Under the pieces are notes generated by a model. That model was given only the letters and a program-made list of their open reading frames with translations, did no database searches and had not been told where the DNA came from. Below are positions 10,969 to 21,389 of a DNA stretch of 64,000 nt, piece after piece (the stretch's first letter is position 1; every line of letters starts with the position of its first letter). Origin of the DNA: Caenorhabditis remanei (Eukaryota > Nematoda > Chromadorea > Rhabditida > Rhabditidae); assembly GCF_010183535.1 (NCBI RefSeq), contig NC_071333.1, positions 20,706,587-20,770,586 of the forward strand, given 5' to 3'. Made by a program: the position numbers and the translations under genes.

Positions 10969-11779
10969 TTTTTTCTCCCAGATCTAAATAATGTTTCATC
11001 TTACATCTTATTCATAGTCTTCATTTTTCAAGTTTGATTTGTTTTTCCTTTTTAATTTCAACATTTGTTCCTCTCGTCTTTTTTCTCCTTCTGATAATCT
11101 CAATTCTTACATTTCATATTTTTTTCAGTAACTTTGAATTATAGTTTTTCCAACTCATCAATAAATTTGATATTTCAGAAAACTTTTTAAAACTTGATTA
11201 TGAATGAATGAGCAACAAAATAGCTACACGGTAGAAATTCAGGTTATAATGTACCTGTTTTTTTCTAATGCCCAAAAAGGAATTCATAACACTGATATAT
11301 TTCTGATAGAAATAAAGACGGAAGGATGAAAATATTCTTATTTTTGATAAAACACGTTTTCTTACTAGAAAAACATAATTTCTAATTGAATTAATTGATC
11401 AGATCCTACAAAATCCATGTCAAACTGGCTACGAAATATGAAAAGTAAAGACAACACTGGATGCTTTGTGTTCTCAGTGACTCTCCAAACTTTCACTTTC
11501 CTTATCAGAAAAAGGCACCATAGATATTGTACAAAAACAATCAGTTCTGCAGTTGATGTTTGTTGGAAAACGACAGGGAAACCGATTCCCCGGTATACAT
11601 CTTCGGATGGGATCGTTGAGCGGGAGTTGAAGTGAGCCGTAGCTTCTAGATGTTTTGTGAATTCTGGAATATTTCAATCAGTTTACGACGCACTCTCCGA
11701 GTCGTTCGAGCATCGATCAACTGACCATGTTCACCCGAAAAAAGTTGACCATCTCCGATTTGCCAATCCTTTTGACCAA
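10969..11779. other. Intergenic flank between the membrane-tail exon and element copy 2
   Basis: No supported gene. From about 11470 the sequence is a diverged match to 4355-4545, i.e. the outer part of the fold-back element. Short open frames here are mirrored at 13399-13760 and have no splice or start support. Confidence 0.5.
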
Positions 11780-13398
11780 AAAGAGTATAAAGTGTCCTCA
11801 GTAAATTGGGATACTTTTTGGCCGGGTCCGTCACCTGGGTACCTAGGAAAATCGAAAAATCGATATTTTTCGAAAATTTTTCCTGAAGGAGTTAGGAATG
11901 AAATCTTAACGGGAACTTATTGTAGACACAATTTTAAGCATTTTTTGTGTTCAGAAGAAAATTCCAGCTCAACACCTTCATTGTGAAAACTTTCAAAATG
12001 TGTGAAATTTTTGGGGATTTTTCATAAAATCGTTTTTATCTCGACAGTGACCCGAGAAGACGGGCTTTTTTATTTTAAAATCGTAATCTACATGAAATTT
12101 GGTGTCGGACACATAATGTCACTACTTGTAACCCTTTCTCCAAAGGACGGTTTTTTGGCGAAGTATGAGAAAAAATGCGATTTGAATTGAACCATTCGAG
12201 CTGAAATATTAAGGATAGCATTATAAAATTGAAAGAATATGACTGGAACATAGTTTCACTTCATAATACAATTGATTTCCACCATCGGATCATTTGTTAC
12301 TTACGCTTAAATGATGAAATTCAGCAAAATGTTCCACTTGAGGGGTTGGTGCAAATGTTCTTGATACTTGCAACGTTATTCGACAGAGGACTGTGTTGAA
12401 TATGACAGAAAAAGTAGGAAAACTACAAGAATCAAGTAATTCTGCAAGATTTTCGAAAAAAAAAGTTTTAAATAAGACTTATACATGTTCAATGGCATGA
12501 CATTTATATGGAATATATGGAAGTCAGAAAAGTTTTTTAAAAAACTTTTTTTTTCGAAAATCTTGCAGAATTACTTGATTCTTGTAGTTTTCCTACTTTT
12601 TCTGTCATATTCAACACAGTCCTCTGTCGAATAACGTTGCAAGTATCAAGAACATTTGCACCAACCCCTCAAGTGGAACATTTTGCTGAATTTCATCATT
12701 TAAGCGTAAGTAACAAATGATCCGATGGTGGAAATCAATTGTATTATGAAGTGAAACTATGTTCCAGTCATATTCTTTCAATTTTATAATGCTATCCTTA
12801 ATATTTCAGCTCGAATGGTTCAATTCTGGAAAAAACTTTAAAAAAACAAAAATTCAATTTTTTCAAATATTTTTTTGTGGCATGATCGAAAATTGTATCG
12901 GAACTGAAGTAAAATGACATGATTGAATAAAAAATTAAAAAAACCATTGTTTCAGAGCATTAAAAATAATTTTCCGGGAGAGCTCGAAAATTAAAATCGC
13001 ATTTTTTCTCATACTTCGCCAAAAAACCGTCCTTTGGAGAAAGGGTTACAAGTAGGGACATTATGTGTCCGACACCAAATTTCATGTAGATTACGATTTT
13101 AAAATAAAAAAGCCCGTCTTCTCGGGTCACTGTCGAGATAAAAACGATTTTATGAAAAATCCCCAAAAATTTCACACATTTTGAAAGTTTTCACAATGAA
13201 GGTGTTGAGCTGGAATTTTCTTCTGAACACAAAAAATGCTTAAAATTGTGTCTACAATAAGTTCCCGTTAAGATTTCATTCCTAACTCCTTCAGGAAAAA
13301 TTTTCGAAAAATATCGATTTTTCGATTTTCCTAGGTACCCAGGTGACGGACCCGGCCAAAAAGTATCCCAATTTACTGAGGACACTTTATACTCTTTT
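11780..13398. mobile_element. Long inverted-repeat (fold-back) element, copy 2
   Basis: Same element as 4546-6313. The left arm (11780-12469) carries a 167-bp deletion at about 12186; the right arm is 12541-13398. In the stretch corresponding to the deletion, the right arm (12825-12960) matches arm A (4975-5115) of element 1 more closely than arm A' does. No coding capacity for a transposase. Confidence 0.55.
12470..12540 (-). other. 71-bp spacer of fold-back element, orientation 2
   Basis: Reverse complement of 5394-5464, embedded between the same arm sequences. The two elements therefore differ by inversion of the spacer only. Confidence 0.9.
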
Positions 13399-14208
13399 TG
13401 GTCAAAAGGATTGGCAAATCGGAGATGGTCAACTTTTTTCGGGTGAACATGGTCAGTTGATCGATGCTCGAACGACTCGGAGAGTGCGTCGTAAACTGAT
13501 TGAAATATTCCAGAATTCACAAAACATCTAGAAGCTACGGCTCACTTCAACTCCCGCTCAACGATCCCATCCGAAGATGTATACCGGGGAATCGGTTTCC
13601 CTGTCGTTTTCCAACAAACATCAACTGCAGAACTGATTGTTTTTGTACAATATCTATGGTGCCTTTTTCTGATAAGGAAAGTGAAAGTTTGGAGAGTCAC
13701 TGAGAACACAAAGCATCCAGTGTTGTCTTTACTTTTCATATTTCGTAGCCAGTTTGACATGGATTTTGTAGGATCTGATCAATTAATTCAATTAGAAATT
13801 ATGTTTTTCTAGTAAGAAAACGTGTTTTATCAAAAATAAGAATATTTTCATCCTTCCGTCTTTATTTCTATCAGAAATATATCAGTGTTATGAATTCCTT
13901 TTTGGGCATTAGAAAAAAACAGGTACATTATAACCTGAATTTCTACCGTGTAGCTATTTTGTTGCTCATTCATTCATAATCAAGTTTTAAAAAGTTTTCT
14001 GAAATATCAAATTTATTGATGAGTTGGAAAAACTATAATTCAAAGTTACTGAAAAAAATATGAAATGTAAGAATTGAGATTATCAGAAGGAGAAAAAAGA
14101 CGAGAGGAACAAATGTTGAAATTAAAAAGGAAAAACAAATCAAACTTGAAAAATGAAGACTATGAATAAGATGTAAGATGAAACATTATTTAGATCTGGG
14201 AGAAAAAA

Positions 14209-14412
14209 TTAATAGTTGGATGAAGTGCTGGTGCCGGGTTGATTGTCGGCTGACTGATCCATCCCTCTGCTCGCTGCCTCTTTTGTTTCCTCATCAGCAT
14301 CGTTCTCGTAAATGGAGTCTTCCTGCTGTCCGTAGTTAGAGAAACGGTTGTAGTACATATGATGCTTTCTTGACAAGAAAACGAGGAAAGCATTGAAGCC
14401 AATAGTTGTGAG
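14209..14412 (-). CDS. Last exon of a membrane-protein-like gene, right copy
   Basis: Mirror of 10765-10968 with the same 67 codons and acceptor. The two copies converge on element 2, so transcripts reading past their stops would run into the complementary arm. Confidence 0.45.
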   Translation of the reverse strand, partial: LTTIGFNAFLVFLSRKHHMYYNRFSNYGQQEDSIYENDADEETKEAASRGMDQSADNQPGTSTSSNY

Positions 14413-15875
14413 CTGGAAATCGAACCATTTTTGAAAAATTACTATAAGTCTATGAAGATAAATGATCATTTATGACTCAGAAACCACATAGGAAGTTCTG
14501 ATAGTCCAAATCTCAAAACCGACAAATTGATCTTTAAATTATTCTATTTTTTTTAACAAAAAATCACTACCGTAAAACTTCTAACAGAGGTCCCCCAGCG
14601 GAGTCTCTTTTACGCGATATATCTTTGTTTTCATAGAAGGTATCAAAAAGTTGCCAACAAACAAAATATAGCTGAATATTATTGAAATAATTCTTCAGTT
14701 TGAAAAAATTTCATGGCTATCAAGACAGTTGAGATATTGTGCTTCAAGTTCATGCAACCGGGGGCACCTCTTTGTGAGGTTATACTGTATATGTTATCTA
14801 AGTTCTCGCTAATGTCTCATTGCAAACATTTTATTTTTCTTTGAAAAACACCTTCTTGTTGGTATGATTGTTATCTTCACCCAGACATGCACTATGAATG
14901 AATAACACGTGATTCTGTTAGACTCATCCAGGCTGCCCCCTCTTCCGCGCCAAGAGAACATAGAGAAGGAAGAACATTTCAAAAAAAACGTCCTCAAGTC
15001 AACACATTCGTCGAGGCCTCTTTCTCTTCTCTGTTTCGCAATGGGTTGGCTCTCTGCGTCTCTTGTCGGCACATAGTGTTTCCCAACTGACCGCTCTGGC
15101 CGCTGCCCGGCTGCCCGGCTGCCCCGACGGTGTTAGTTTGAATTTCTCCAACACCCGCCATTCTCCCTTTCCCCCTTTTTTCTTCTTCTTTCTTCGAACG
15201 TTGACAAGTTATCACGGAATAGCGGAGAGAAAGGTACTTTGTTATGTTATAAAATATTGAACTGAAGTTAAATTATTACTGTTGTAGACGTGAAGACTGA
15301 TTTAGTTCAACGTTTTAGAGTAAAAATCCGTTTTAATGAAAAATGAGGAATCGAAAAAGTTCAAAGTTGATTTCTCCGATAACTTCGATTATTTTCATGT
15401 GAATTTAAGAAAATTCAAATAAACATTCTCACATTCTTTCAAAAACTCCAACGGCTTGTTTCTTAGAGGAAAACGCCGGTTTTTTTGAGTTTTGGGATCG
15501 AAATTGAGCTTTTCATAAAAACTAGACTCAAATCGAATCATCTTAGCAATTATAAAAACTGAAAGGGAAAGAAATAATTATAGAATTTTGATTTGACCCC
15601 TCTTTCCTCTTTTTACTCCTTTCCCTCTCTCCTTTATTTATTTGGTCCTCCAATTCTCCTTCAATTTCCTGAATGTACTCACCAAATCCAAATTAGGCTA
15701 ACCAAAATGCACCTGCTCGTGAAAGGGCGGACCGCGAGAGAAATTGTGTGATATCGACATATTTCGCATGCTACGTTTCTTTTAAAACACAAAATGCTAA
15801 ATGTTCTTCTGTTTTTCTCTTTTTTTCTCTCTCCCTAACTTTTTTTTTCTGATTTTGAATGTTTCCTGTTTTCAG
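14413..15875 (+). promoter_or_regulatory. Upstream region of the intact MRG gene
   Basis: Mirror of 9302-10764. It holds a GC-rich block (15092-15132), pyrimidine-rich tracts (15155-15195, 15595-15665) and, directly before the ATG, a T-rich stretch ending GTTTTCAG at 15875. That acceptor most likely receives a spliced leader. The outward-facing arrangement makes this region the only upstream sequence shared by both MRG copies. Confidence 0.35.
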
Positions 15876-18332
15876 ATGGAACCCCTCTTTGAAGTCGGAG
15901 AGGTGTTCGTCTGCCTCTTCGAGAAGCAGCACCCATATGAAGCAAAAATGATTGGAATGAGAGAAGAGAGAGGTGTTGACCACTACGTCATCCATTACAT
16001 CGGATGGCATAAGCGACATAATGAAATCATTCCGTTCGGGGAGGAGGAAGGAAAAATGTTCAAAGGGAACCTAAAGCAGTTTGCCGAGGAGCATCCGGAA
16101 ATCGAGATCCCAGCGGATGCACACAAAGGAGCAAAGCGTGGAAGAGCACCAAACCCGAAGAATTTGGAAGGAGAGACGAGTATTGAGAAGAAAGATGAGG
16201 GAGGAGAAGAAGAAGAAGTTGAGAAGAAGAATGATGAGGAAGAAGTCGAAGATCGAGTCGAGGACGGAGTAGAAGAGGTAGTAGGACCAGTTGAGAACGT
16301 AGTAGAAGAAGAAAAAGTGGAGAAGAAGAAGGATGAGGAGGTCGAAGAACGAGTCGTGGACACCGTCAAAGATGTAGGAGGGCCAGAAGAAGAAGTAGAA
16401 GTTGTGGAGCAGGTTGAGAAGAAACCTGAGAAGAAAGCTGAAAAGCTGAAATCAAAGAAAAAAGAAAAAGCGAATGTCGTTGTGAACGATCAACCTCCGT
16501 CAGTCTTCCCAAAAAGTCCAGTTTGCCTGGATGCTCTGGAACCGCCTCTCTCCAACACGCTTAGAGATATTCTGGTCGAAGACCTGGACTACGTCAACAA
16601 ATACTTTGTCACTCGCCTCCCCGTTGGTGTGTCAGTAGAGGATATCATGGTTGAGGTAAGTTAACGTTTCACAAATCTGCAAAATATGGGCCCGTCGGCT
16701 TTTTTCAGAACATTTTTTTAAATGTTTTGGAATTTTTGTCAAAAATAATCAAAAATCATTCGCACGCTTGAATTTTATCGATATGCAAAAACATAGTCGA
16801 ATTTTCGACTTTTTTTGCAAAAAAAAACAATAAATTCAAATTTTCGAATTTTCAAGTGTTAGTACTGTTTAAAAGATAGTGAAACATAAGTTTCCTCTCG
16901 TTTATTATATAGATTCTAACGAAAATTTTAACAAAAATTCAAAATTTCCTTTTTTCAGTACAAGAAGCATCTTCAAGCCACCAAAAAAAGACAATTGAAG
17001 CAACTCAGGAATCCGGATATTGAGAAAAAGAAGAAAGAAATCATTGCGGAGACCGACAAGTTGCTTGCCACTGCTAATGGCATTGTCCCTATCTTCAACG
17101 CAGCGCTTGGGTTTGTTGAGCTTTTTTATACATAGATTGGAGGTTAGCGCCCAAAAAAAACGAGAAAATGTCGTAAAAACTGTAACAGTGGCGCACCTAG
17201 CGGTTCCTGTTCGGAGCGGCATATCTCAGTTCCCAGAGGGAATGTCAAGAAACTGCTAACAGAGAAAAGTTAGCTTAATACATCGCCAGTTGAAAAAACA
17301 TACATATCTTTAAAGACAATCCAGATGGGATGCTCCAAAGTCTTCCTAGTGCTCCTCTATTATATTATTCGGGTGCTCCTCTATTATAGGTATTACGGTA
17401 GCTAACTTTGCACTTCCCCAGCTAAACAAGTATCAGATTCCCAAAATATCAAAGTGTAATAAGTTTGAAAGCGAGTTACAGCAACATGGATCGTTGAATA
17501 GTTTCAATTTTGTAAAAAGATGCAGAATGAACATAGATCTCCATTTTTGTAACTGTCAACATTTCATTCGGAACATTTCCTAGAAACTTATAGTTCCTCA
17601 AACTACTTTCTCTTCATTGCCAAACTTTCAGTGGTCTCATATAGATCGTCTGTAACTTTCTAGAGAAAGGATGTACGAAAAAGTTGTCAACTACAAAAAT
17701 TAAGGTTTTGGCTTTGTTTATATGCCGAACCAAAATTAAAATTAAGGAACGTTTAGGTTCTCTGTGACGGGCTATTAAAGTTTCTAATGTAGACTGGAAC
17801 TGCAAAACACTGTAAAGTGTTTAATTAGAGAAATGCTTAGAGTTCTGTTAAAAACTGTTTCATATTCCAATCATTAGTATTTTCTAACTTTTCATCTCAA
17901 ACTCTTTTCTTCCTAATTCAATTTGTAAATTGTTTCAGATGCCACTTGTTGTATACAACGGAGCGCCAGCAGTACAACAAAGTAAGGAAGGAAGACGCCA
18001 TCAAAAACAATTTCACATTCAAGGACATCACCGAGCTCGGGAAATACGATTTTCGACCATCAGAGCAGTACGGAATGGTCCATCTCCTTCGGATGTTGAC
18101 AAAGCTCCCAGAGCTTTTGCAACTCTCTGATTGGAACGACCATATGGTGAATGTAATATCAAAATTTGAGAATTCAGACGCTCATTTGAACTTTTTTCAG
18201 CGTATTGCAATTGGCCTGAAGGATTTTGTCAAGTTCCTGCACAAGAACGCGTCGAAGTTCTTCACAGGAGCCAACGAGTACACCACACTCACCGCGGAGT
18301 ATTTCCGGCAGCCACAAACTGTGGGAGATTAA
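15876..18332 (+). CDS. MRG-domain chromatin protein (MRG15/MRG-1 family), intact copy
   Basis: Four exons: 15876-16655, 16959-17110, 17939-18146 and 18201-18332, 423 residues. Residues about 3-66 form a chromo barrel (FEVGEVFVCLFEKQHPYEAK, then HYIGWHKRHNEIIP), the module that reads methylated histone H3 in this family. Residues about 80-205 are a Lys/Glu-rich linker with repeated EEEVEKK-type motifs. About 210-423 is the MRG domain (LLYTTERQQY, FRPSEQYGMVHLLRML, WNDHM), which in known members binds complex subunits in histone acetyltransferase or deacetylase complexes; C. elegans MRG-1 acts in germline chromatin. The exon 2 donor is GTTTGT; the phase (GG|A) and the family motif LG-x-x-LLY support it. 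The start follows TTTCAG directly. AATAAA at 18663. The right palindrome arm ends inside intron 2 (17130), so only this copy has the C-terminus. Paralogue versus orthologue of mrg-1 cannot be decided here. Confidence 0.9.
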
Positions 18333-18927
18333 GAATAAGGGTGATTGAAAAATTCTGACAAATTTCTGACTGACTTATTTCCTAATAGTAAGCATGATTT
18401 TTATCAAAAAATGTTTTCTCTTGTTGCTTTTGTGTTTCTTAAATAATTGCATCATATCTGATAAAAAGATATCTTATTTATCCCTGCAATTAACGTTGTT
18501 CTTTTTTATTTTATTGTCCCTTCATCTCACATCCCCATTCTCCGCAATTTATCTTCTCTGGTGTTCAAAAAATCTCATCGTTTTAACAATTTCCGTCCTT
18601 TCCATGATCCCGATTTTACTGTTGCTGTCTAATTAATAGTAATTTTTCTCTCTTTTCTGTTGAATAAACCTATTTTTCCCAAAAATTGAATGAATAAATA
18701 TCTGTCAGATTCAATATGAAAACTTGGACCTTTTCATCGCGAAGCCCACACATTCCTTTCACCCTTTGTTTTTCTAAAACTCTTCTCTCTCTACGAACAC
18801 CCGCCGTCTTCCATCCACCCTGATCAATTTCTCCACTACACGCCATGATCCAAAGTGTGTCTCCTCTTCCACTTACCCCCCTTACCTTACCTTATCGTGT
18901 CGCTATTTCTAATTAAACCTTTTTCGG

Positions 18928-19080
18928 AACAAGAAACACCTACAAGCCATCAAGAAGACAATATTGAAGCTGTTTAGAAACCCCAACATCGAGAAGAATA
19001 AGAAAATTATCATTTAAAAGACCAACAAACAGAAAACGACAGAGGATGGCACTATTTACCACTTCAACGGCCCGCGTTGG
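18928..19080 (+). pseudogene. Relic of MRG exon 2
   Basis: These 153 bases align end to end with exon 2 of the MRG gene (16959-17110): the relic reads NKKHLQAIKKTILK and RNPNIEKNKK where the gene has YKKHLQATKKRQLK and RNPDIEKKKK. The acceptor has become TTTTCGG, there is an in-frame TAA (at 19015-19017), and the donor position reads TTAGTT. No matching exons 1, 3 or 4 were found nearby. It shows an older, decayed MRG duplication just downstream of the intact gene. Confidence 0.75.
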
Positions 19081-20325
19081 TTAGTTTTAGTCTTTCATTG
19101 CCCGATTCACAACAAAAAATAAGAGGAAAACAACAAATAGGAGGATAAAAAGGGTAACGATGTAGGAATCTGTATAAAAAAGGAAGATAGTTGGTTCTCA
19201 AAAAGAAAAACTAGCATAGAAGAGATTCCAAACGTGTTGCCCGTTTCCGTATTGCTCCACATCATAAAAAGATACAAACCGTTCTCTGAATGTAGCTAAC
19301 TTTTAGAAAATAGCAAATTTTTAATTACACAAACCTAAAAGAATCAGTTATTGAAAAAAATTAACTAGGAAAAGCTTGAGAGCACACCCCAGCGTCCTTT
19401 ACCGTTCGACCAACTCATTTTCGGTTAGGTATACAGAACGAACCTAGAATTCTAATTTTAATACCACACTTACTTGTGACGATTTGCTCTCAAAACGTAT
19501 AGCTTTGCAAAATGTTATTATGATGAATATAAGTGTTTTTATCAACATTTTTTGTGATTATTACGAATTCAATAAAACTATTGCTTCTGCATTCTCTTCT
19601 TCATTTTTACAGTGATTCTTCGCAAATTTTCAATATAGCAGAAGGGAAATTAAGAGAACAACAATGAAGAGGAGACGACAACTCTTCCCACAACGTTCCC
19701 CCAGTACGTGCATTAAAATCAATGTTTCTGCCAACAGTTCTGAAGACGTCAAATGGGTCCCGGTACCATGAATTATTTGAACTAAACAGCCAATAAAACT
19801 GTCAAAGCATAGAAAAATCTGACGCTTTTTTTGTTTAACTTTTTTCCAGAACCGTCGTCTTATCTTGATTATAAAATATGCATAGTACATGAGATTTATT
19901 CAATTAAAAAACAATTTTAGACCTTGAAAATAATTCCACAAGACTGCCAATATCGTGGTAACAAGCGAAAGCGTAAAACAAAAAAACTTAGAGTGCAAAA
20001 TAGAAAAGGGGAAAATGAATTTTTTAAATACAATGAACCAAATAGTGTTTTTATAAACAAAAACAAAAGAAACATGGTAAGAATTAAAAGAGAATAAACT
20101 TGCAGCAATGGATTTCATCTATCTAAAATAAAAAGAGTTATAAAAGTGTAGTATTTCTTCAAGTGTTTTTCAATATATGTATTTGTATACGCTTTAAAGT
20201 TTTTTCTGGTCTGGACAAGGTGGTAAGTACAGTATTGGGCATAATTCCAACAACTTCGGCCGTATTGGGTTGAAAAGATCCAACTTTGAGAATCCACATA
20301 ACTTTCGATGGATTGCGCAGATCAA
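19081..20325. other. Intergenic, no supported gene
   Basis: AT-rich sequence without convincing exons on either strand. Short open frames at 19630-20300 on the minus strand are T/A-rich and lack splice or start context. Confidence 0.5.
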
Positions 20326-20329
20326 AAGT

Positions 20330-20512
20330 AAAGCTTCATTTTTGTAGTTGACAACTTTTTTGTGCGGGCCCTCTCTAGAGAGTCTCTAGGGGGGTCACAG
20401 CTCAGAAATCGCACTATTTTGCACTGAAAATGGTTGATTTGAGAGATATGTAATTTGCTAGAGAGTGTCCGTACAAAAAAGTGATCAACTACAAAAATAA
20501 AGTTCCAACTTT
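20330..20512. mobile_element. MITE-like palindromic element
   Basis: Terminal inverted repeats of about 34 bp: CTTCATTTTTGTAGTTGACA near 20335 pairs with the complement of TCAACTACAAAAATAAAG near 20488-20506. The interior is also partly self-complementary (CTCTAGAGAG). Related copies with the CAACTACAAAAAT end lie near 2175, 17690, 26410-26600, 36350 and 44640. No coding capacity. Confidence 0.55.
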
Positions 20513-21002
20513 GATTGGTACGTTCCATAAAATTTTACTTGTTGGGACATTCAGTACCATGATATCCTATCAGCGAATATTTTCAACTGAAAAGGTCAAA
20601 GTTGTTAGAATTATGAACATTACTGTATTTTATTATCTGTTTCGTCAAAGTTTCCCAATATCTCATTTTCTACTGTAAGTGTATGCATTATACTTGTATT
20701 GTTATTCAAAACCTCAGTTTCAGCCACCTACACACTGTTTTCTGAAACTTAAACACCCATCCCACTATACGATTCGGATCACTGATTATAGCGAGACAGT
20801 CTGATGAAAACGAAACAGAAAACATAGAATAACAAGTTTCTAGACAGGAGACAAGTCCCAAGACATACGTAACTATGACAACCTGCTCATCGTAGAACAC
20901 TACATATAACCGGTTATTATCTTCTTACTTTTTTCTCAGAATAAAAGCACCCCCGTTTTTAGATCGCCACTTTTTAGCACACGCTTCCTCTTTTTATATC
21001 AA

Positions 21003-21200
21003 TCAATTAAAATAATCCTTGTAAGTTTTGTCGTACTCTAATCCATAAAAAGGTGCAGGTCTCTCCTTCTTTTTTTCGTATTCGTACCTCAAATCCGCTT
21101 CTAATCTGTTTTCCTTCTCCAGTCGGGTATTTCTACATGTATTCTGTTTTGTTACACTTTTGCTCTCTTGTCTCACAATAGATCTTATTTGTTTTTTCAT
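21003..21200 (-). CDS. Possible small 65-residue protein
   Basis: A continuous minus-strand frame starts ATGAAAAAACAAATAAGATC at 21200 and ends TGA-side at 21003. The peptide is highly charged in its first two thirds (Lys/Arg/Glu) and ends PFYGLEYDKTYKDYFN. The codon choice looks coding. A possible acceptor (GTTTGTAG) lies about 8 bases upstream, so it might be a final exon. Family not recognised. It is upstream of and divergent from the SPK gene. Confidence 0.3.
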   Translation of the reverse strand: MKKQIRSIVRQESKSVTKQNTCRNTRLEKENRLEADLRYEYEKKKERPAPFYGLEYDKTYKDYFN

Positions 21201-21389
21201 ATAGGTGTCTACAAACTACCATCACCTAGAACATGATAAATTTCTTTTGTTTATGTTTACATGGCTTGACTTAAATCATTTCTCATTCTTTACTGACCTT
21301 CAGTTTATCGCATAGAAGCTATTTCATGAAACCTGAAACTACTGTTTTTATTCCAAACAACTATATTTTCTCAACTATTTATTTTCAGA

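Larger units (their letters stand above)
8047..17130. repeat. Palindrome 2 (B / B'), arms about 4.4 and 4.6 kb
   Basis: 8047-12469 is repeated in reverse complement at 12541-17130 around a 71-bp spacer. Paired positions sum to 25177 outside and 25010 inside, because the left arm lacks 167 bp near 12186 that the right arm keeps. Only a few single-base differences were noticed elsewhere (for example at 13056). The arms carry MRG exons 1-2 with their promoter region and the last exon of another gene. Confidence 0.95.

Noticed and set aside
4548..13520. Mirrored open frames of 62-109 codons on the fold-back element arms (e.g. 4548-4973, 11657-11986)
   Set aside because: They lie inside the inverted repeat, lack splice signals and start context, and show no transposase or other protein motif; occurrence in four copies reflects the repeat.
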